NCBI GenBank assembly: GCA_001604105.1
Contig: LVAQ01000006.1
Span: 124,001-188,000 of the forward strand
Reading direction: 5' to 3'
DNA length: 64,000 nt
From: Clostridiales bacterium Firm_11
Lineage (GTDB): Bacteria; Bacillota; Clostridia; Christensenellales; Aristaeellaceae
Shown here: piece by piece, positions 34,097-42,712 of the stretch
How the letters are laid out: each line of letters begins with the position of its first letter
Numbering within the stretch: position 1 is the stretch's first letter
Position numbers and translations under genes: made by a program
The notes under the pieces: generated by a model
Told to the model about the DNA's origin: nothing
Databases searched by the model: none
The model's input: the letters and a program-made list of their open reading frames with translations, nothing else

Positions 34097-34470
34097 CATT
34101 GCCACATCAAGGTTGCCACTCCCAAAGGATGTTGGCAACCCTAAATCATGCGGAAACTTAGCAACCATACGGGTTCACCGCTCAAGGTTGCAAGATTGCC
34201 AAGGGTATCCCGGCTCGCCTTCGGGGCCCTTTTTTTATGCCTTCAACCGCCCTCAAAACAGCCAAAATAAAATGTTGCGAAAAATGGGCACGGGCAATGA
34301 GAATCGTTAAATTTGAACCCACCCGACAGGGGAATCGTTAAAAGACACTCGGAAATCGTCACGGTTCGGGTCAAGTGTTCTCCGAAAACGCCATCCGACT
34401 CTAAGCAACTATTGATACAGCCTGAGAACCCCGAAGCTGAAAAATCCCAGTATTACTGGACTTTCGGGCA
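34097..34470. other. Non-coding prophage right border region
   Basis: No gene is seen in these 374 bases. They contain an 8-base inverted repeat GGTTGCCA/TGGCAACC (34111-34118 and 34133-34140), a weak hairpin with a seven-T run ending near 34236 that may end the recombinase transcript, and two copies of GAATCGTTAAA (around 34300 and 34330). The right attachment site should lie here if the ssrA terminator to the right is host DNA. The core cannot be fixed without the left end. Confidence 0.5.
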
Positions 34471-34517
34471 AAACAAAAACCACCTACGGATAAAATCTCT
34501 TTTATCAATAGATGGTT
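34471..34517 (-). terminator. ssrA terminator
   Basis: On the minus strand AACCATCTA-tt-GATAAAA pairs with TTTTATC-cg-TAGGTGGTT around a four-base loop, then TTTGTTTTG. It starts 8 bases past the tmRNA 3' end, so the native terminator appears intact. Confidence 0.75.
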
Positions 34518-34524
34518 AGTGATT

Positions 34525-34870
34525 TGGTGGAGGTGAGGGGAGTTGAACCCCCGTCCGAAAGCATGTTGATTGAGCCTTCTCCGAGCGCATTCAAGGATTT
34601 AGGATTCCCCTCAGTCTACGCCCCTTGACAGGCTTAGACCTACGGTAGCTTCATTTTACGGGTATCGCCTCAAAGCTTTGGCGTACTCGTACCCCACGAT
34701 CATGACGCCGAGTACCGAATCCGTGGGGAATTCGGGTCGACGCACGGCATTAAGCCGCGAAAGACAATTCGTTGTTGTCAGTTGTTGTTTTTCCCCGTTG
34801 TTGCGCGGTACAGGGTCCGCGGCTCGCTTACTCAACCCTCAAAAACCCCCGTCGAAACCGAAACACCCCC
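34525..34870 (-). ncRNA. ssrA: Transfer-messenger RNA (tmRNA)
   Basis: A one-piece tmRNA of about 346 nt that rescues stalled ribosomes with SmpB. The 5' end GGGGGTG pairs with CACCTCC before an encoded ACCA 3' end; the TTTCGACGGGG-type 5' block and the GGTTCAACTCC T-arm are visible. An in-frame tag reading frame ends in DNNELSFAA before TAA; the resume codon upstream is not certain by eye. It lies 15 bases downstream of smpB, so its promoter must lie within the end of that gene. Confidence 0.95.
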
Positions 34871-34885
34871 ATGTTGTCGTTATCA

Positions 34886-35356
34886 TCAACCATCCTGTCG
34901 ACGGCTAAACGCGCGTTGTATCTCACGCTGCGCATCTCGATCCGCGGCGCTGTCGCGTTTATCGTGCAATTGCTTTCCTTTGCACAATCCGAGTTCCAGC
35001 TTCATGCGTCCGTCTTTTAGATAGACTTTCAAAGGAATCAGCGCGTACCCCTGCCTGCTCACAAGCCCAGCCAGTTTGCGGATTTCGCTTTTATGCATCA
35101 ACAGCTTCTTAGGGCGAAGGGGATCATGGTTGAAGATGTTTCCTTGCTCATAAGGGCTAATGTGCATGCCTTCTGCAAAAATCTCCCCGTTTCGGATCAT
35201 ACAGTAGCTTTCCTTCAGGTTGATCTTGCCCGCGCGAATGCTTTTGACTTCAGTACCTTCAAGGCTTAAGCCGCACTCATACGTTTCTTCAACAAAGTAC
35301 TCGTGATAGGCTTTTCTGTTTTGGGCGACAGGCTTAACGCCCTTTTGCCGCGGCAC
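34886..35356 (-). CDS. smpB: SsrA-binding protein SmpB
   Basis: A 156-residue tmRNA partner that places the tRNA-like domain in the stalled ribosome. Family segments are QNRKAYHEYFVEETYECGL, GTEVKSIRAGKINLKESYC and HSEIRKLAG-type residues, with a basic C-terminal tail. GTG 35356 is preferred: it aligns with the usual SmpB start and has GGGGGAA upstream; the open frame continues to 35383. The ssrA gene follows directly. Confidence 0.95.
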   Translation of the reverse strand: MPRQKGVKPVAQNRKAYHEYFVEETYECGLSLEGTEVKSIRAGKINLKESYCMIRNGEIFAEGMHISPYEQGNIFNHDPLRPKKLLMHKSEIRKLAGLVSRQGYALIPLKVYLKDGRMKLELGLCKGKQLHDKRDSAADRDAQREIQRAFSRRQDG

Positions 35357-35408
35357 GTCACTTCCCCCTTGCCGTTCAAGCACGATGGTGTTCCAACGTG
35401 CACATACA

Positions 35409-35436
35409 AGTATAACACATCTCTTTCACATTGCAA
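35409..35436 (-). promoter_or_regulatory. smpB promoter
   Basis: On the minus strand TTGCAA (35436-35431), 16-base spacer, TATACT (35414-35409). The -35 box is the same six bases as that of the divergent proA promoter, because TTGCAA is its own reverse complement. Confidence 0.6.
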
Positions 35437-35459
35437 ATAGTTGATTACTGCTTTATAAT
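35431..35459 (+). promoter_or_regulatory. proA promoter
   Basis: TTGCAA (35431-35436), 17-base spacer, TATAAT (35454-35459), 32 bases before the proA start. Shares its -35 box with the smpB promoter on the other strand. Confidence 0.7.
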
Positions 35460-35490
35460 GGATTCATATCATCATGGAGGGCATTATGCT

Positions 35491-36795
35491 ATGGCGCAAG
35501 ACAGCATCCGGCAAATGGCATTAAACGCACGCAAGGCGGGTCTACTTCTGAACGCGCTGAGCAATGATAGGCGCAATCAGGCATTGCTTGCCATGGGCGA
35601 ATCCATCGAGCGTAATCTGCCCCAAATCATTGCCGCAAACAAACGAGATCTGCAAAACGCAGAACGCGCAAACCTCAACGCGCCTATGCTCAGCAGGCTA
35701 CGTTTTGACGAGAATAAAGCCGCGCGCGTAATTGCGGGGCTTGCCGCGCTCGCAACCTTACCTGACCCGCTTGGTCACGTGCAATACGCAAATGAACTTG
35801 CCGATGGGTTACGCCTTTACCGTGTCTCCTGCCCAATCGGGGTCATTGGTGTGATATTCGAAAGCAGGCCAGATGCGTTGGTGCAGATCAGCTCGCTTTG
35901 CTTGAAAAGCGGTAATGCCGTGCTACTCAAAGGCGGCCGCGAGGCTATCGAGACAAATCAAGCTCTATTTCAGGCGATTGCAGAGGGAACCGCCAAAGCT
36001 GGCTTGCCGGATGGTTGGTGCCACCTCCTCCAATCACGGGAAGATGTCGCTTCCATGCTTCAGCAGGACGATGCCATCGACCTGATTATCCCGCGTGGCA
36101 GCAATAGTTTTGTGCACCACATCATGAAAACCAGCAGCATCCCTGTGCTTGGCCATTCTGAAGGGATATGCCATGTATATGTGGATCAGGCTGCCGATGT
36201 AGCGCAGGCCGTAAACATCACTGTTGATAGCAAGGCGCAAAACCTCTCGGTCTGCAACGCGGCGGAAACCCTGCTCGTACATCGCGAGATCGCCCCCATT
36301 TTTCTCCCGGCAGTGGCGCAGGCGCTCCGAGATAAAGGTATTGTTCTTCGCGGCTGTCCAGAAACACGTAAGTTCATCAATTGCGAAGCGGCAACGGAAG
36401 ATGATTGGCATACCGAATACCTTGATGCAATCTTATCGATCAAAGTTGTTGCGGATATCGATGAGGGCATCTCCCACATCAATACTTACGGCTCTCGGCA
36501 TACCGACGCCATCCTTTCACAGGATGCCGCATCCATAGAACGCTTTATGACTTTTGTTGACAGCGCGGATGTATTTGCCAATTGTTCAACGCGTTTTGCT
36601 GATGGCTTCATGTACGGCTTTGGCGCGGAAGTAGGTATTGCGACAGGCAAAATACACGCGCGCGGACCCATGGGGCTGGAAGGGCTCTGCACATACAAGT
36701 ATAAGCTTTACGGGCAGGGGCATACCATGGAAGCGCTTAACGCGGGCGCTTTTATGCTCACACATCGCAGCATTCCAGATGTCGACGGCGTTTGA
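35491..36795 (+). CDS. proA: Gamma-glutamyl phosphate reductase
   Basis: A 434-residue enzyme that reduces gamma-glutamyl phosphate to glutamate semialdehyde with NADPH, the second step of proline synthesis. Family segments include PIGVIGVIFESRPDALVQI, KGGREAI, IDLIIPRGSN and the catalytic cysteine in LSVCNAAETLL. ATG 35491 follows GGAGGG at 10 bases; upstream in-frame codons overlap the promoter. The usual partner proB is not adjacent here. Confidence 0.95.
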   Translation: MAQDSIRQMALNARKAGLLLNALSNDRRNQALLAMGESIERNLPQIIAANKRDLQNAERANLNAPMLSRLRFDENKAARVIAGLAALATLPDPLGHVQYANELADGLRLYRVSCPIGVIGVIFESRPDALVQISSLCLKSGNAVLLKGGREAIETNQALFQAIAEGTAKAGLPDGWCHLLQSREDVASMLQQDDAIDLIIPRGSNSFVHHIMKTSSIPVLGHSEGICHVYVDQAADVAQAVNITVDSKAQNLSVCNAAETLLVHREIAPIFLPAVAQALRDKGIVLRGCPETRKFINCEAATEDDWHTEYLDAILSIKVVADIDEGISHINTYGSRHTDAILSQDAASIERFMTFVDSADVFANCSTRFADGFMYGFGAEVGIATGKIHARGPMGLEGLCTYKYKLYGQGHTMEALNAGAFMLTHRSIPDVDGV

Positions 36796-36826
36796 TGTGA
36801 AGCCAAAAGCAATAGGCCGCTATACA

Positions 36827-36861
36827 CAAGAGAAGATGCCGTAATCCGGCATCTTCTCTTG
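36827..36861. terminator. Bidirectional terminator between proA and the ABC operon
   Basis: CAAGAGAAGATGCCG and CGGCATCTTCTCTTG form a perfect 15-bp stem with a 5-base loop between two convergent genes. It would serve both strands. Confidence 0.8.
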
Positions 36862-36881
36862 CTTGCACGGGCGTGCATGTT

Positions 36882-37958
36882 TTAAAGCAGGTGTGCGCAT
36901 TCCTTATCAAAGGATAGAAATGCCTTTTCCCCCACCATGAAAATCCGTTTGTTCACCGGACAATTGTCGGCAATTTTCACTAGCACATCCCCCACCCTAA
37001 CATGATAGTTCTGATAGCTGCCCATAAAACAGCTCAGTTCAACCATGCAGGGCAGAAGTCCTTCTGTGCCTATTTGGATTGCTTCAGGGCGCAAAACCAC
37101 CTTGCAGGGATGCCCCGCGCTGATAGCACGGTCAGTAACTACCCTCGCTTCCTTGCCTTGAATGCTCACGCGGCATGTGGTACCTTCCATGCCCAGTGTT
37201 TCGCCCTCCAGAAAGTTCGCCTCCCCAATGAAATCCGCTACAAACTCGCTGTTTGGATGATAATAGATGTTCATCGGCGTGCCCATCTGCGCGATCTCGC
37301 CTTTGTTCATAATGATGATCGTATCGCTGATAGACATGGCCTCGCTCTGGTCATGGGTTACATAAATGGCTGTGATGCCTAGCGTTTGCTGGATGCGCCT
37401 GATCTCGGTACGCATATTCACGCGCAGTTTCGCATCCAGATTAGAAAGCGGCTCATCAAACAGGAGCACACCTGGTTCGACCACCAACGCCCTCGCAAGC
37501 GCCACACGTTGCTGCTGACCGCCGGAGAGCTGATTGGTCATGCGGGATTCCATCCCCTCCATCTCCACCAGCGCAAGAATACTGTGAACCCGTTCTTCGA
37601 TTTCCTGTTTGGGAAGCTTTCGAAGGCGTAAACCGTACGCTACATTGTCAAATACATTGTAATGCGGGAAAAGCGCATAGCTTTGAAAAACCATTGCCGT
37701 ATCACGTTTGTTTGGCGTCAGTGCGTTGATCGCCTCATCGCCCAGAAAGATTTCCCCTTCATCTGGGCTTTCAAATCCAGCAATCATACGCAAGGTCGTG
37801 GTTTTGCCACAACCACTTGGCCCCAACAGCGTAACAAATGTGCCTGGTTCGATATTGATGCTCGCATCCCGCACCGCATAAAAATCCTTATCTGTCTTGG
37901 GGTCCCGATAAATCTTGGAAATATGCTCAAGGCGTACGCCTTTGCTCACCTTAGCCAT
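36882..37958 (-). CDS. ABC importer ATPase (Fbp/Pot type)
   Basis: A 358-residue nucleotide-binding subunit. Walker A GPSGCGKTT, Q-loop FQSYALFPH, signature LSGGQQQRVALARAL, Walker B LLFDEPLSNLDA and the H-loop THDQSEA are all present, followed by a C-terminal TOBE-like regulatory domain (from about residue 270). ATG 37958 follows GGGAGGC and overlaps the permease stop by 8 bases; the frame continues to 37994. With the two genes before it on the strand it makes a complete importer. Confidence 0.93.
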   Translation of the reverse strand: MAKVSKGVRLEHISKIYRDPKTDKDFYAVRDASINIEPGTFVTLLGPSGCGKTTTLRMIAGFESPDEGEIFLGDEAINALTPNKRDTAMVFQSYALFPHYNVFDNVAYGLRLRKLPKQEIEERVHSILALVEMEGMESRMTNQLSGGQQQRVALARALVVEPGVLLFDEPLSNLDAKLRVNMRTEIRRIQQTLGITAIYVTHDQSEAMSISDTIIIMNKGEIAQMGTPMNIYYHPNSEFVADFIGEANFLEGETLGMEGTTCRVSIQGKEARVVTDRAISAGHPCKVVLRPEAIQIGTEGLLPCMVELSCFMGSYQNYHVRVGDVLVKIADNCPVNKRIFMVGEKAFLSFDKECAHLL

Positions 37959-39678
37959 GCTTCTCTGCCTCCCTGATCTTTTTACTGGTACCAAAGTATT
38001 TGATAAACAGGTTCATCAGTAAAATGGAAGCGTATACGATGATGATGAGTATCGTGGCGTAGGCACATGCTTCACCAAACTTCCCTTTCTCTGCAAACTC
38101 ATTGATTTGGGTGGTAATCAGCAAATATCTGGGGGTAACCAGCAAGATTATGGCACTGATCGCCGTGATGGAGCGTACAAAAGTGGTAACCAGTCCGCTG
38201 AAAAAGCTATCCTTGATCAGCGGCAGCGTAATAGTCATGAAAACCTTGCCGCTGTTGGCCCCCATATCATAAGCGCTCTCCTCAATGGAGCGGTCTATCT
38301 GCTGCAACGCAGATATGCCGCTTCGCGTTCCAACAGGGAGGCTCCTGACTACAAATACAATTACCAGTATCGCTCCGGTGCCATATAAACCCTGCATGAT
38401 GCCACTGCCAAACAAACCGTTTGCATAGCCCCGGATATACCCGACACCCAATACCGTACCCGGGACGGCCATGGCGAGCATGCTTACAAACTCAATGAAT
38501 GCTTTGGAACGGAACTTCTTCTTCACCACCAAATAGCTAATGATCATGGAAAGCAATGCGGTAATGGGCGCGGCAATCATGGACAGCATGAATGAATCGC
38601 GGAACGCGCGCGCACCGCCATATTTCATGATATACTCGAAATGCACCAACGATAACGAGTAGTTACGCCCCCACAGTTTAAACAAGGCGCCGAATGGGAC
38701 GCTGATATACATCAGCACCACAAATACGCTCACCAGCGAGCAGAGGATCGTCAGCGGCCGTGTAACGCTTTTATCCGCGATGGACATGCGTTCGCGGCTG
38801 GCCTTGCCGGTAAGGGTTGCCACAGTACGCCTTTCCAGGTAGTATTTTTGAATCATAAACAGCACGAGCGTAAGCCCCAGAAGCACTACCGCCATGCCTG
38901 CCGCGCCAACCTTATCATATGCGCCCGTCACCTGCAGGTAGATGGTCGTTGCCAATGTATCATAACTGCCGCCAATGAGCATCGGGTTTGCGAAATCAGC
39001 AACCGATTCGATGAATGTCACCAAGAACGCATTGCCCAAACCTGGCAGCAACAGCGGTAAAGTCACGGTAGTAAATACTTTCCAGCGACTGGCGCCCATA
39101 TCGCGGGAGGCTTCTTCCAAAGAAGGGTCTATGTTTTTGAGCAGGCCTTTGAGCATCAGGTAACATACTGGAAAGAACGTGAGCGTCTGCACGATGGCAA
39201 TACCATGCAACCCGTAAATGTTGCTGTCATAAATGCCAAGCAGCGTTCGTGTTACCAGTCCGCTGCGGCCAAAAAGCAGTATCATGCTCAGCGAAAGCAC
39301 AAACGGCGGGGAGACAACCGGCAGCATGCTTACCACGTCGAATAGTTTCTTCACAAAGCGGCTGCGCACTTTCATGTACACATCCACATACGCGAAAAGC
39401 AGGCCAATCAGCGTGCTTGTGATGCCGGTGATCAACCCCAATGCCAGGGTGTTGGAGAAAGCGGTTTGAAAGCGCTGCATGCTCAATACACGACTGAACA
39501 CATCCAGCGTAAACCCTTTCCCTTTATCCAGAATACTATCCACCAGCAGCATCGCAAGTGGATACAGGATGAATAAGGCCAAAAAAATGAGCAGAACTAC
39601 GATCGTCGATACCATAATGGGATCCGCGAAAAACTTTCTACGTTCCAGCCGTCTGCTTTGAACCCGTACGCCAGCCAT
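37951..39678 (-). CDS. ABC importer permease (fused, FbpB-like)
   Basis: A 575-residue integral membrane protein with about twelve transmembrane segments and two copies of the permease domain, each with an EAA-type loop (EEASRDMGASRWKVFTTVTLP in the first half, EESAYDMGANSGKVFMTITLP in the second). Fused two-domain permeases are usual for Fe(III) and 2-aminoethylphosphonate transporters. ATG 39678 follows AAGGGAG. It is separated from the binding protein gene by a hairpin region. Confidence 0.92.
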   Translation of the reverse strand: MAGVRVQSRRLERRKFFADPIMVSTIVVLLIFLALFILYPLAMLLVDSILDKGKGFTLDVFSRVLSMQRFQTAFSNTLALGLITGITSTLIGLLFAYVDVYMKVRSRFVKKLFDVVSMLPVVSPPFVLSLSMILLFGRSGLVTRTLLGIYDSNIYGLHGIAIVQTLTFFPVCYLMLKGLLKNIDPSLEEASRDMGASRWKVFTTVTLPLLLPGLGNAFLVTFIESVADFANPMLIGGSYDTLATTIYLQVTGAYDKVGAAGMAVVLLGLTLVLFMIQKYYLERRTVATLTGKASRERMSIADKSVTRPLTILCSLVSVFVVLMYISVPFGALFKLWGRNYSLSLVHFEYIMKYGGARAFRDSFMLSMIAAPITALLSMIISYLVVKKKFRSKAFIEFVSMLAMAVPGTVLGVGYIRGYANGLFGSGIMQGLYGTGAILVIVFVVRSLPVGTRSGISALQQIDRSIEESAYDMGANSGKVFMTITLPLIKDSFFSGLVTTFVRSITAISAIILLVTPRYLLITTQINEFAEKGKFGEACAYATILIIIVYASILLMNLFIKYFGTSKKIREAEKHG

Positions 39679-39768
39679 AACGGCAGCTCCCTTCGGTAAG
39701 CTTTCCGTTTCTCACACAGCAGGAAAGCGTTGCTTTGTATCCGGAACCTTTGCACACACTTATACAAA

Positions 39769-39804
39769 GCGCCAGGATGACGGGGTTCCCGCCATCCTGT
39801 GCGC
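39769..39804. repeat. Hairpin between binding protein and permease genes
   Basis: GCGCCAGGATG (39769-39779) mirrors CATCCTG-t-GCGC (39794-39804), with an inner CGGG/CCCG. On the minus-strand transcript it is followed only by a short T-rich run, so it is better read as a partial attenuator or mRNA 3' stabiliser that raises binding-protein levels over permease. Confidence 0.55.
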
Positions 39805-39822
39805 TTCATGAACATGATAATG

Positions 39823-40908
39823 TTACTCAGTCTTGAAACGGTCATCCGCCGCGGCACCGATGGCTGCAAAGAAGTCTTCCACATACTTGGAAGTATTCGC
39901 CTTGGCGTCTTCAAAATCATATTCGATGGTGTTGTTGGGATCAAGGCCAAACTGCGTTGCTTCTTCCGGCTGTATGGCATTGTCAATCACGAGGAACTGA
40001 TAGCTTTCCGCCGTCTTTGCCAGATTGACGCACTCAGGGCTTAGTGCATACTCGATCCACAAACGCGCCGCGTTACTATGCTTTGCGCCTTTGAAAATTG
40101 CTGTAGCGCCCACTTCGTAGCTGGTGCCGCTGGCTGGCAACACCAATTGAATGTTGTCATACCCGGCGAGTATCTGCGTTATGCCATCATGCAAGAAACC
40201 AATGCCGACTACACACTCGCCGGGGCCAACCATTTTGCTGGGGCCTGAACCGCTTTTCGTATACTGGCCAATGTTTTCATCCAGCAACTTAAAATACGCC
40301 ATGGCCGCGTCGTGCCCCTTCATCTGCACCATAGTGTTGATTACGAGCTTTGCGGTGCCGGCGGTGTTGGGGTTACTAAGCCAGATCAACCCTTTGTATT
40401 CAGGCTTAAGCAAATCATCCCAGTCCAACGGGATGTCCAGCCCCAGGCGATCAATTTCCTCGGTATTAACCATAAAGCCAAGGATGCCTTTGTAGATACC
40501 ATACCAGTAGCCGTCCTTGTCACGGTAAAGATCGCTCATTAAGTGAACCGCGTTCTTTGCGTCATATGCTTCCAGCAGCCCTTTGGCGGCTGTCTCATTG
40601 TAAGGATCCGTTGTGCCGCCAAACCATACATCCGCGCTGGGGTTGCCATTTTCCTCCTCAATCTTCGCGGCTACCTCACCAGTGGACAGCCGCTGGCGGT
40701 TAACCGTAATGCCAAACAGCGCTTGGAAACCGTCTGCGGCCGCATTCATGTAGGCTTCTTCGCAGGAGGCATACACGGTAAGCTCGCCATCCGCTTGCGC
40801 GGCTTCTACGAGCGCAGGGTCAAACACAGTCGCCGTCTCCGCGCCAGCCAGAGAAATGGTTCCAAGTAAGAGCAGAGATGCCAACAGGATCGCCAAAGAC
40901 TTTTTCAT
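39823..40908 (-). CDS. ABC importer substrate-binding protein
   Basis: A 361-residue secreted protein. Residues 1-23 are a signal peptide (MKKSLAILLASLLLLG then a small-residue cleavage site); no lipobox cysteine is seen. The mature part begins GELTVYASCEEAYMNAAADG, typical of the family that binds Fe(III), polyamines or aminoethylphosphonate, and includes VWFGGTTDPYN and GPSKMVGPGECVVGIG. The ligand cannot be told by eye. A consensus promoter lies 56 bases upstream. AAAGGATG precedes the start. Confidence 0.9.
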   Translation of the reverse strand: MKKSLAILLASLLLLGTISLAGAETATVFDPALVEAAQADGELTVYASCEEAYMNAAADGFQALFGITVNRQRLSTGEVAAKIEEENGNPSADVWFGGTTDPYNETAAKGLLEAYDAKNAVHLMSDLYRDKDGYWYGIYKGILGFMVNTEEIDRLGLDIPLDWDDLLKPEYKGLIWLSNPNTAGTAKLVINTMVQMKGHDAAMAYFKLLDENIGQYTKSGSGPSKMVGPGECVVGIGFLHDGITQILAGYDNIQLVLPASGTSYEVGATAIFKGAKHSNAARLWIEYALSPECVNLAKTAESYQFLVIDNAIQPEEATQFGLDPNNTIEYDFEDAKANTSKYVEDFFAAIGAAADDRFKTE

Positions 40909-40963
40909 CAGGCATTCATCCTTTCATCATTCGGTTTTCTGATCGGGCTTTCCCCTTTTGTTC

Positions 40964-40992
40964 ATTATACTAACATCCTCAGGCTTTGTCAA
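40964..40992 (-). promoter_or_regulatory. Consensus promoter of the ABC operon
   Basis: On the minus strand TTGACA (40992-40987), 17-base spacer, TATAAT (40969-40964). It is a perfect sigma-A consensus, so strong expression is expected unless an unseen repressor acts. Confidence 0.85.
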
Positions 40993-41227
40993 ATCACCCA
41001 GACAATTACTAAGCTATTTGTCATCGCCACCACGTGGCTTATTATGCTTATGAATATTGCCATTCCCCCCACACCATGACAATTCAGCACGTACAATTAA
41101 ATCATTGTCTGCGTCTCTGCGCTGTATGCCTTCAAATCACACTTACTTGTTCTATTAGCAATTCCGCGTTTTATCATGAACCCGGGCGCAAAGCCATCGC
41201 CTTTTAGATACCCATATATAGGGAAAT
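40993..41227. other. Intergenic region between divergent ABC operon and GT gene
   Basis: The 440 bases from 40909 to 41348 separate divergent genes. Outside the two promoters at 40964-40992 and 41228-41256, no gene or clear repeat is seen. Confidence 0.6.
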
Positions 41228-41256
41228 TTGAATCTCATGCAATTTTACTGTATAAT
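41228..41256 (+). promoter_or_regulatory. Promoter of glycosyltransferase-like gene
   Basis: TTGAAT (41228-41233), 17-base spacer, TATAAT (41251-41256), about 93 bases before the start at 41349, leaving a leader of some 85 bases. Confidence 0.7.
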
Positions 41257-41348
41257 AGATATGGTAATGGTATTTGCTCCTGTTTGTGAGCATATTCGGT
41301 GGTGCGTTATCCTTGTTATCACTGGATTCGAAAGGAAGAGGAGGATTC

Positions 41349-42602
41349 ATGTTAGAAAAGAAGATTATTCATGTGGGCATCGGCTTTGCGACGGGTCGCA
41401 AAGGATTCCTTAAGGTACTGAAAACCTACATCTACAGTTGGAAGGACAGCGGGTTGATCGATACGGCACACATCCACCTGCATGTGTTTATTGCCTATGA
41501 TCTGCGATACAACGACACCAAACCAAGCGATTACACACGCATAGGTAAGGACCTGTCCGAAAAAATCGAGGGTATCCATTTTGTAGATACCGAGTATATC
41601 CAGCGCGAGGTGGATTCGCTCGTACGTGAAAATGTCGTAAGCCAAGACGAGGCGGAGCTGTTTTTCACCTCTGGATATGCTGCGATGCGCAACGCCGTGC
41701 TGTACTCCGCCATTCAAAACCAAATGGACTACTTGCTGTTCCTGGATGATGATGAATATCCCTTAGCGGTAACGCGGGATAAGCATGTGGCGCTTTGGAG
41801 CGGTCAACAGGTACTCAGCAACCACTTGATGCATATCAAGGATGCGGATATCACAAACGGCTACCATTGCGGTTATATCTCCCCCATCCCCGTTATCACC
41901 TTTAACGATACGTTGACGGAAGCCGATTTCAAAACTTTTATTGAAGCAATCAGCAATGATATCATCAACTGGAAGAACATGCAGCGTGTGATGCGCCAAG
42001 GCGGCGTTACGTATGCGGATACGTCCATCCTGATCCAAAATTCTGCGCGGGAAGTCGCCGAGGCAAACGGGTGCAAGTTCATATCCGGCTCAAACCTGAT
42101 GCTGAACCTGACGGATCCCGCACGTATGTTTCCCTTCTATAACCCGCCTGGTGCGCGTGGAGAAGATACTTTCCTAAGCACTTGCCTGACAGAGCGCAAG
42201 GTGCTGCGCATCCCCAGTTATGCTTTCCACAATGGCTTTTCGATGTATAATTGTTTGCTAAACGGCGTATTGCCTACGGAGCTCAAACCCATTAAAGCGG
42301 ATTCAAGAGCTGTGGTCACACGCTTTTACAATGCCTGTATAGGCTGGGTACGTTACAAGCCACTGCTGCTATACATTACCCAACGTGACCAATATGCGCG
42401 TAAAATCGAGGATATGAAAAGCAAGTTGGAAAGCACGCTTCCCAAACTTGCCGCTTATTTTAAACTGAAGGATTTCAACAAAATCATGGCGGAGCTAACC
42501 TTGTACGATCGCAACGTTGAACAACACTACGCGGAGTTTCTGCAGACGCAGCAAGTATGGCAACGCATGGTGGCGCACATGCTTTCGGATGCGTCGCGTT
42601 AA
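41349..42602 (+). CDS. Glycosyltransferase-like protein
   Basis: A 417-residue soluble protein that resembles GT-A glycosyltransferases: an N-terminal alpha/beta part and LLFLDDDEYP (about residue 133), which fits the metal-binding D-x-D motif. A later NPPGARGEDTFLS may supply the catalytic acid. The C-terminal 110 residues are helical. ATG 41349 follows GAGGAGG at normal spacing; upstream in-frame starts lack a ribosome site. It stands alone with its own promoter. Donor and acceptor are unknown. Confidence 0.65.
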   Translation: MLEKKIIHVGIGFATGRKGFLKVLKTYIYSWKDSGLIDTAHIHLHVFIAYDLRYNDTKPSDYTRIGKDLSEKIEGIHFVDTEYIQREVDSLVRENVVSQDEAELFFTSGYAAMRNAVLYSAIQNQMDYLLFLDDDEYPLAVTRDKHVALWSGQQVLSNHLMHIKDADITNGYHCGYISPIPVITFNDTLTEADFKTFIEAISNDIINWKNMQRVMRQGGVTYADTSILIQNSAREVAEANGCKFISGSNLMLNLTDPARMFPFYNPPGARGEDTFLSTCLTERKVLRIPSYAFHNGFSMYNCLLNGVLPTELKPIKADSRAVVTRFYNACIGWVRYKPLLLYITQRDQYARKIEDMKSKLESTLPKLAAYFKLKDFNKIMAELTLYDRNVEQHYAEFLQTQQVWQRMVAHMLSDASR

Positions 42603-42712
42603 CCATTCCATTCCCCCTGCGTAAGCGGCGCTTCCCTGTCATGCATTCTTATCCGTGCCGCTTAGCGCAGGGAACCAACGCACATCTATCGCGCATCAAA
42701 GCAAGTATCGAA

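Noticed and set aside
34525..34560. tmRNA 3' end as the right attachment core
   Set aside because: The ssrA terminator follows intact and serine recombinases rarely use this site; without the left end this cannot be shown.
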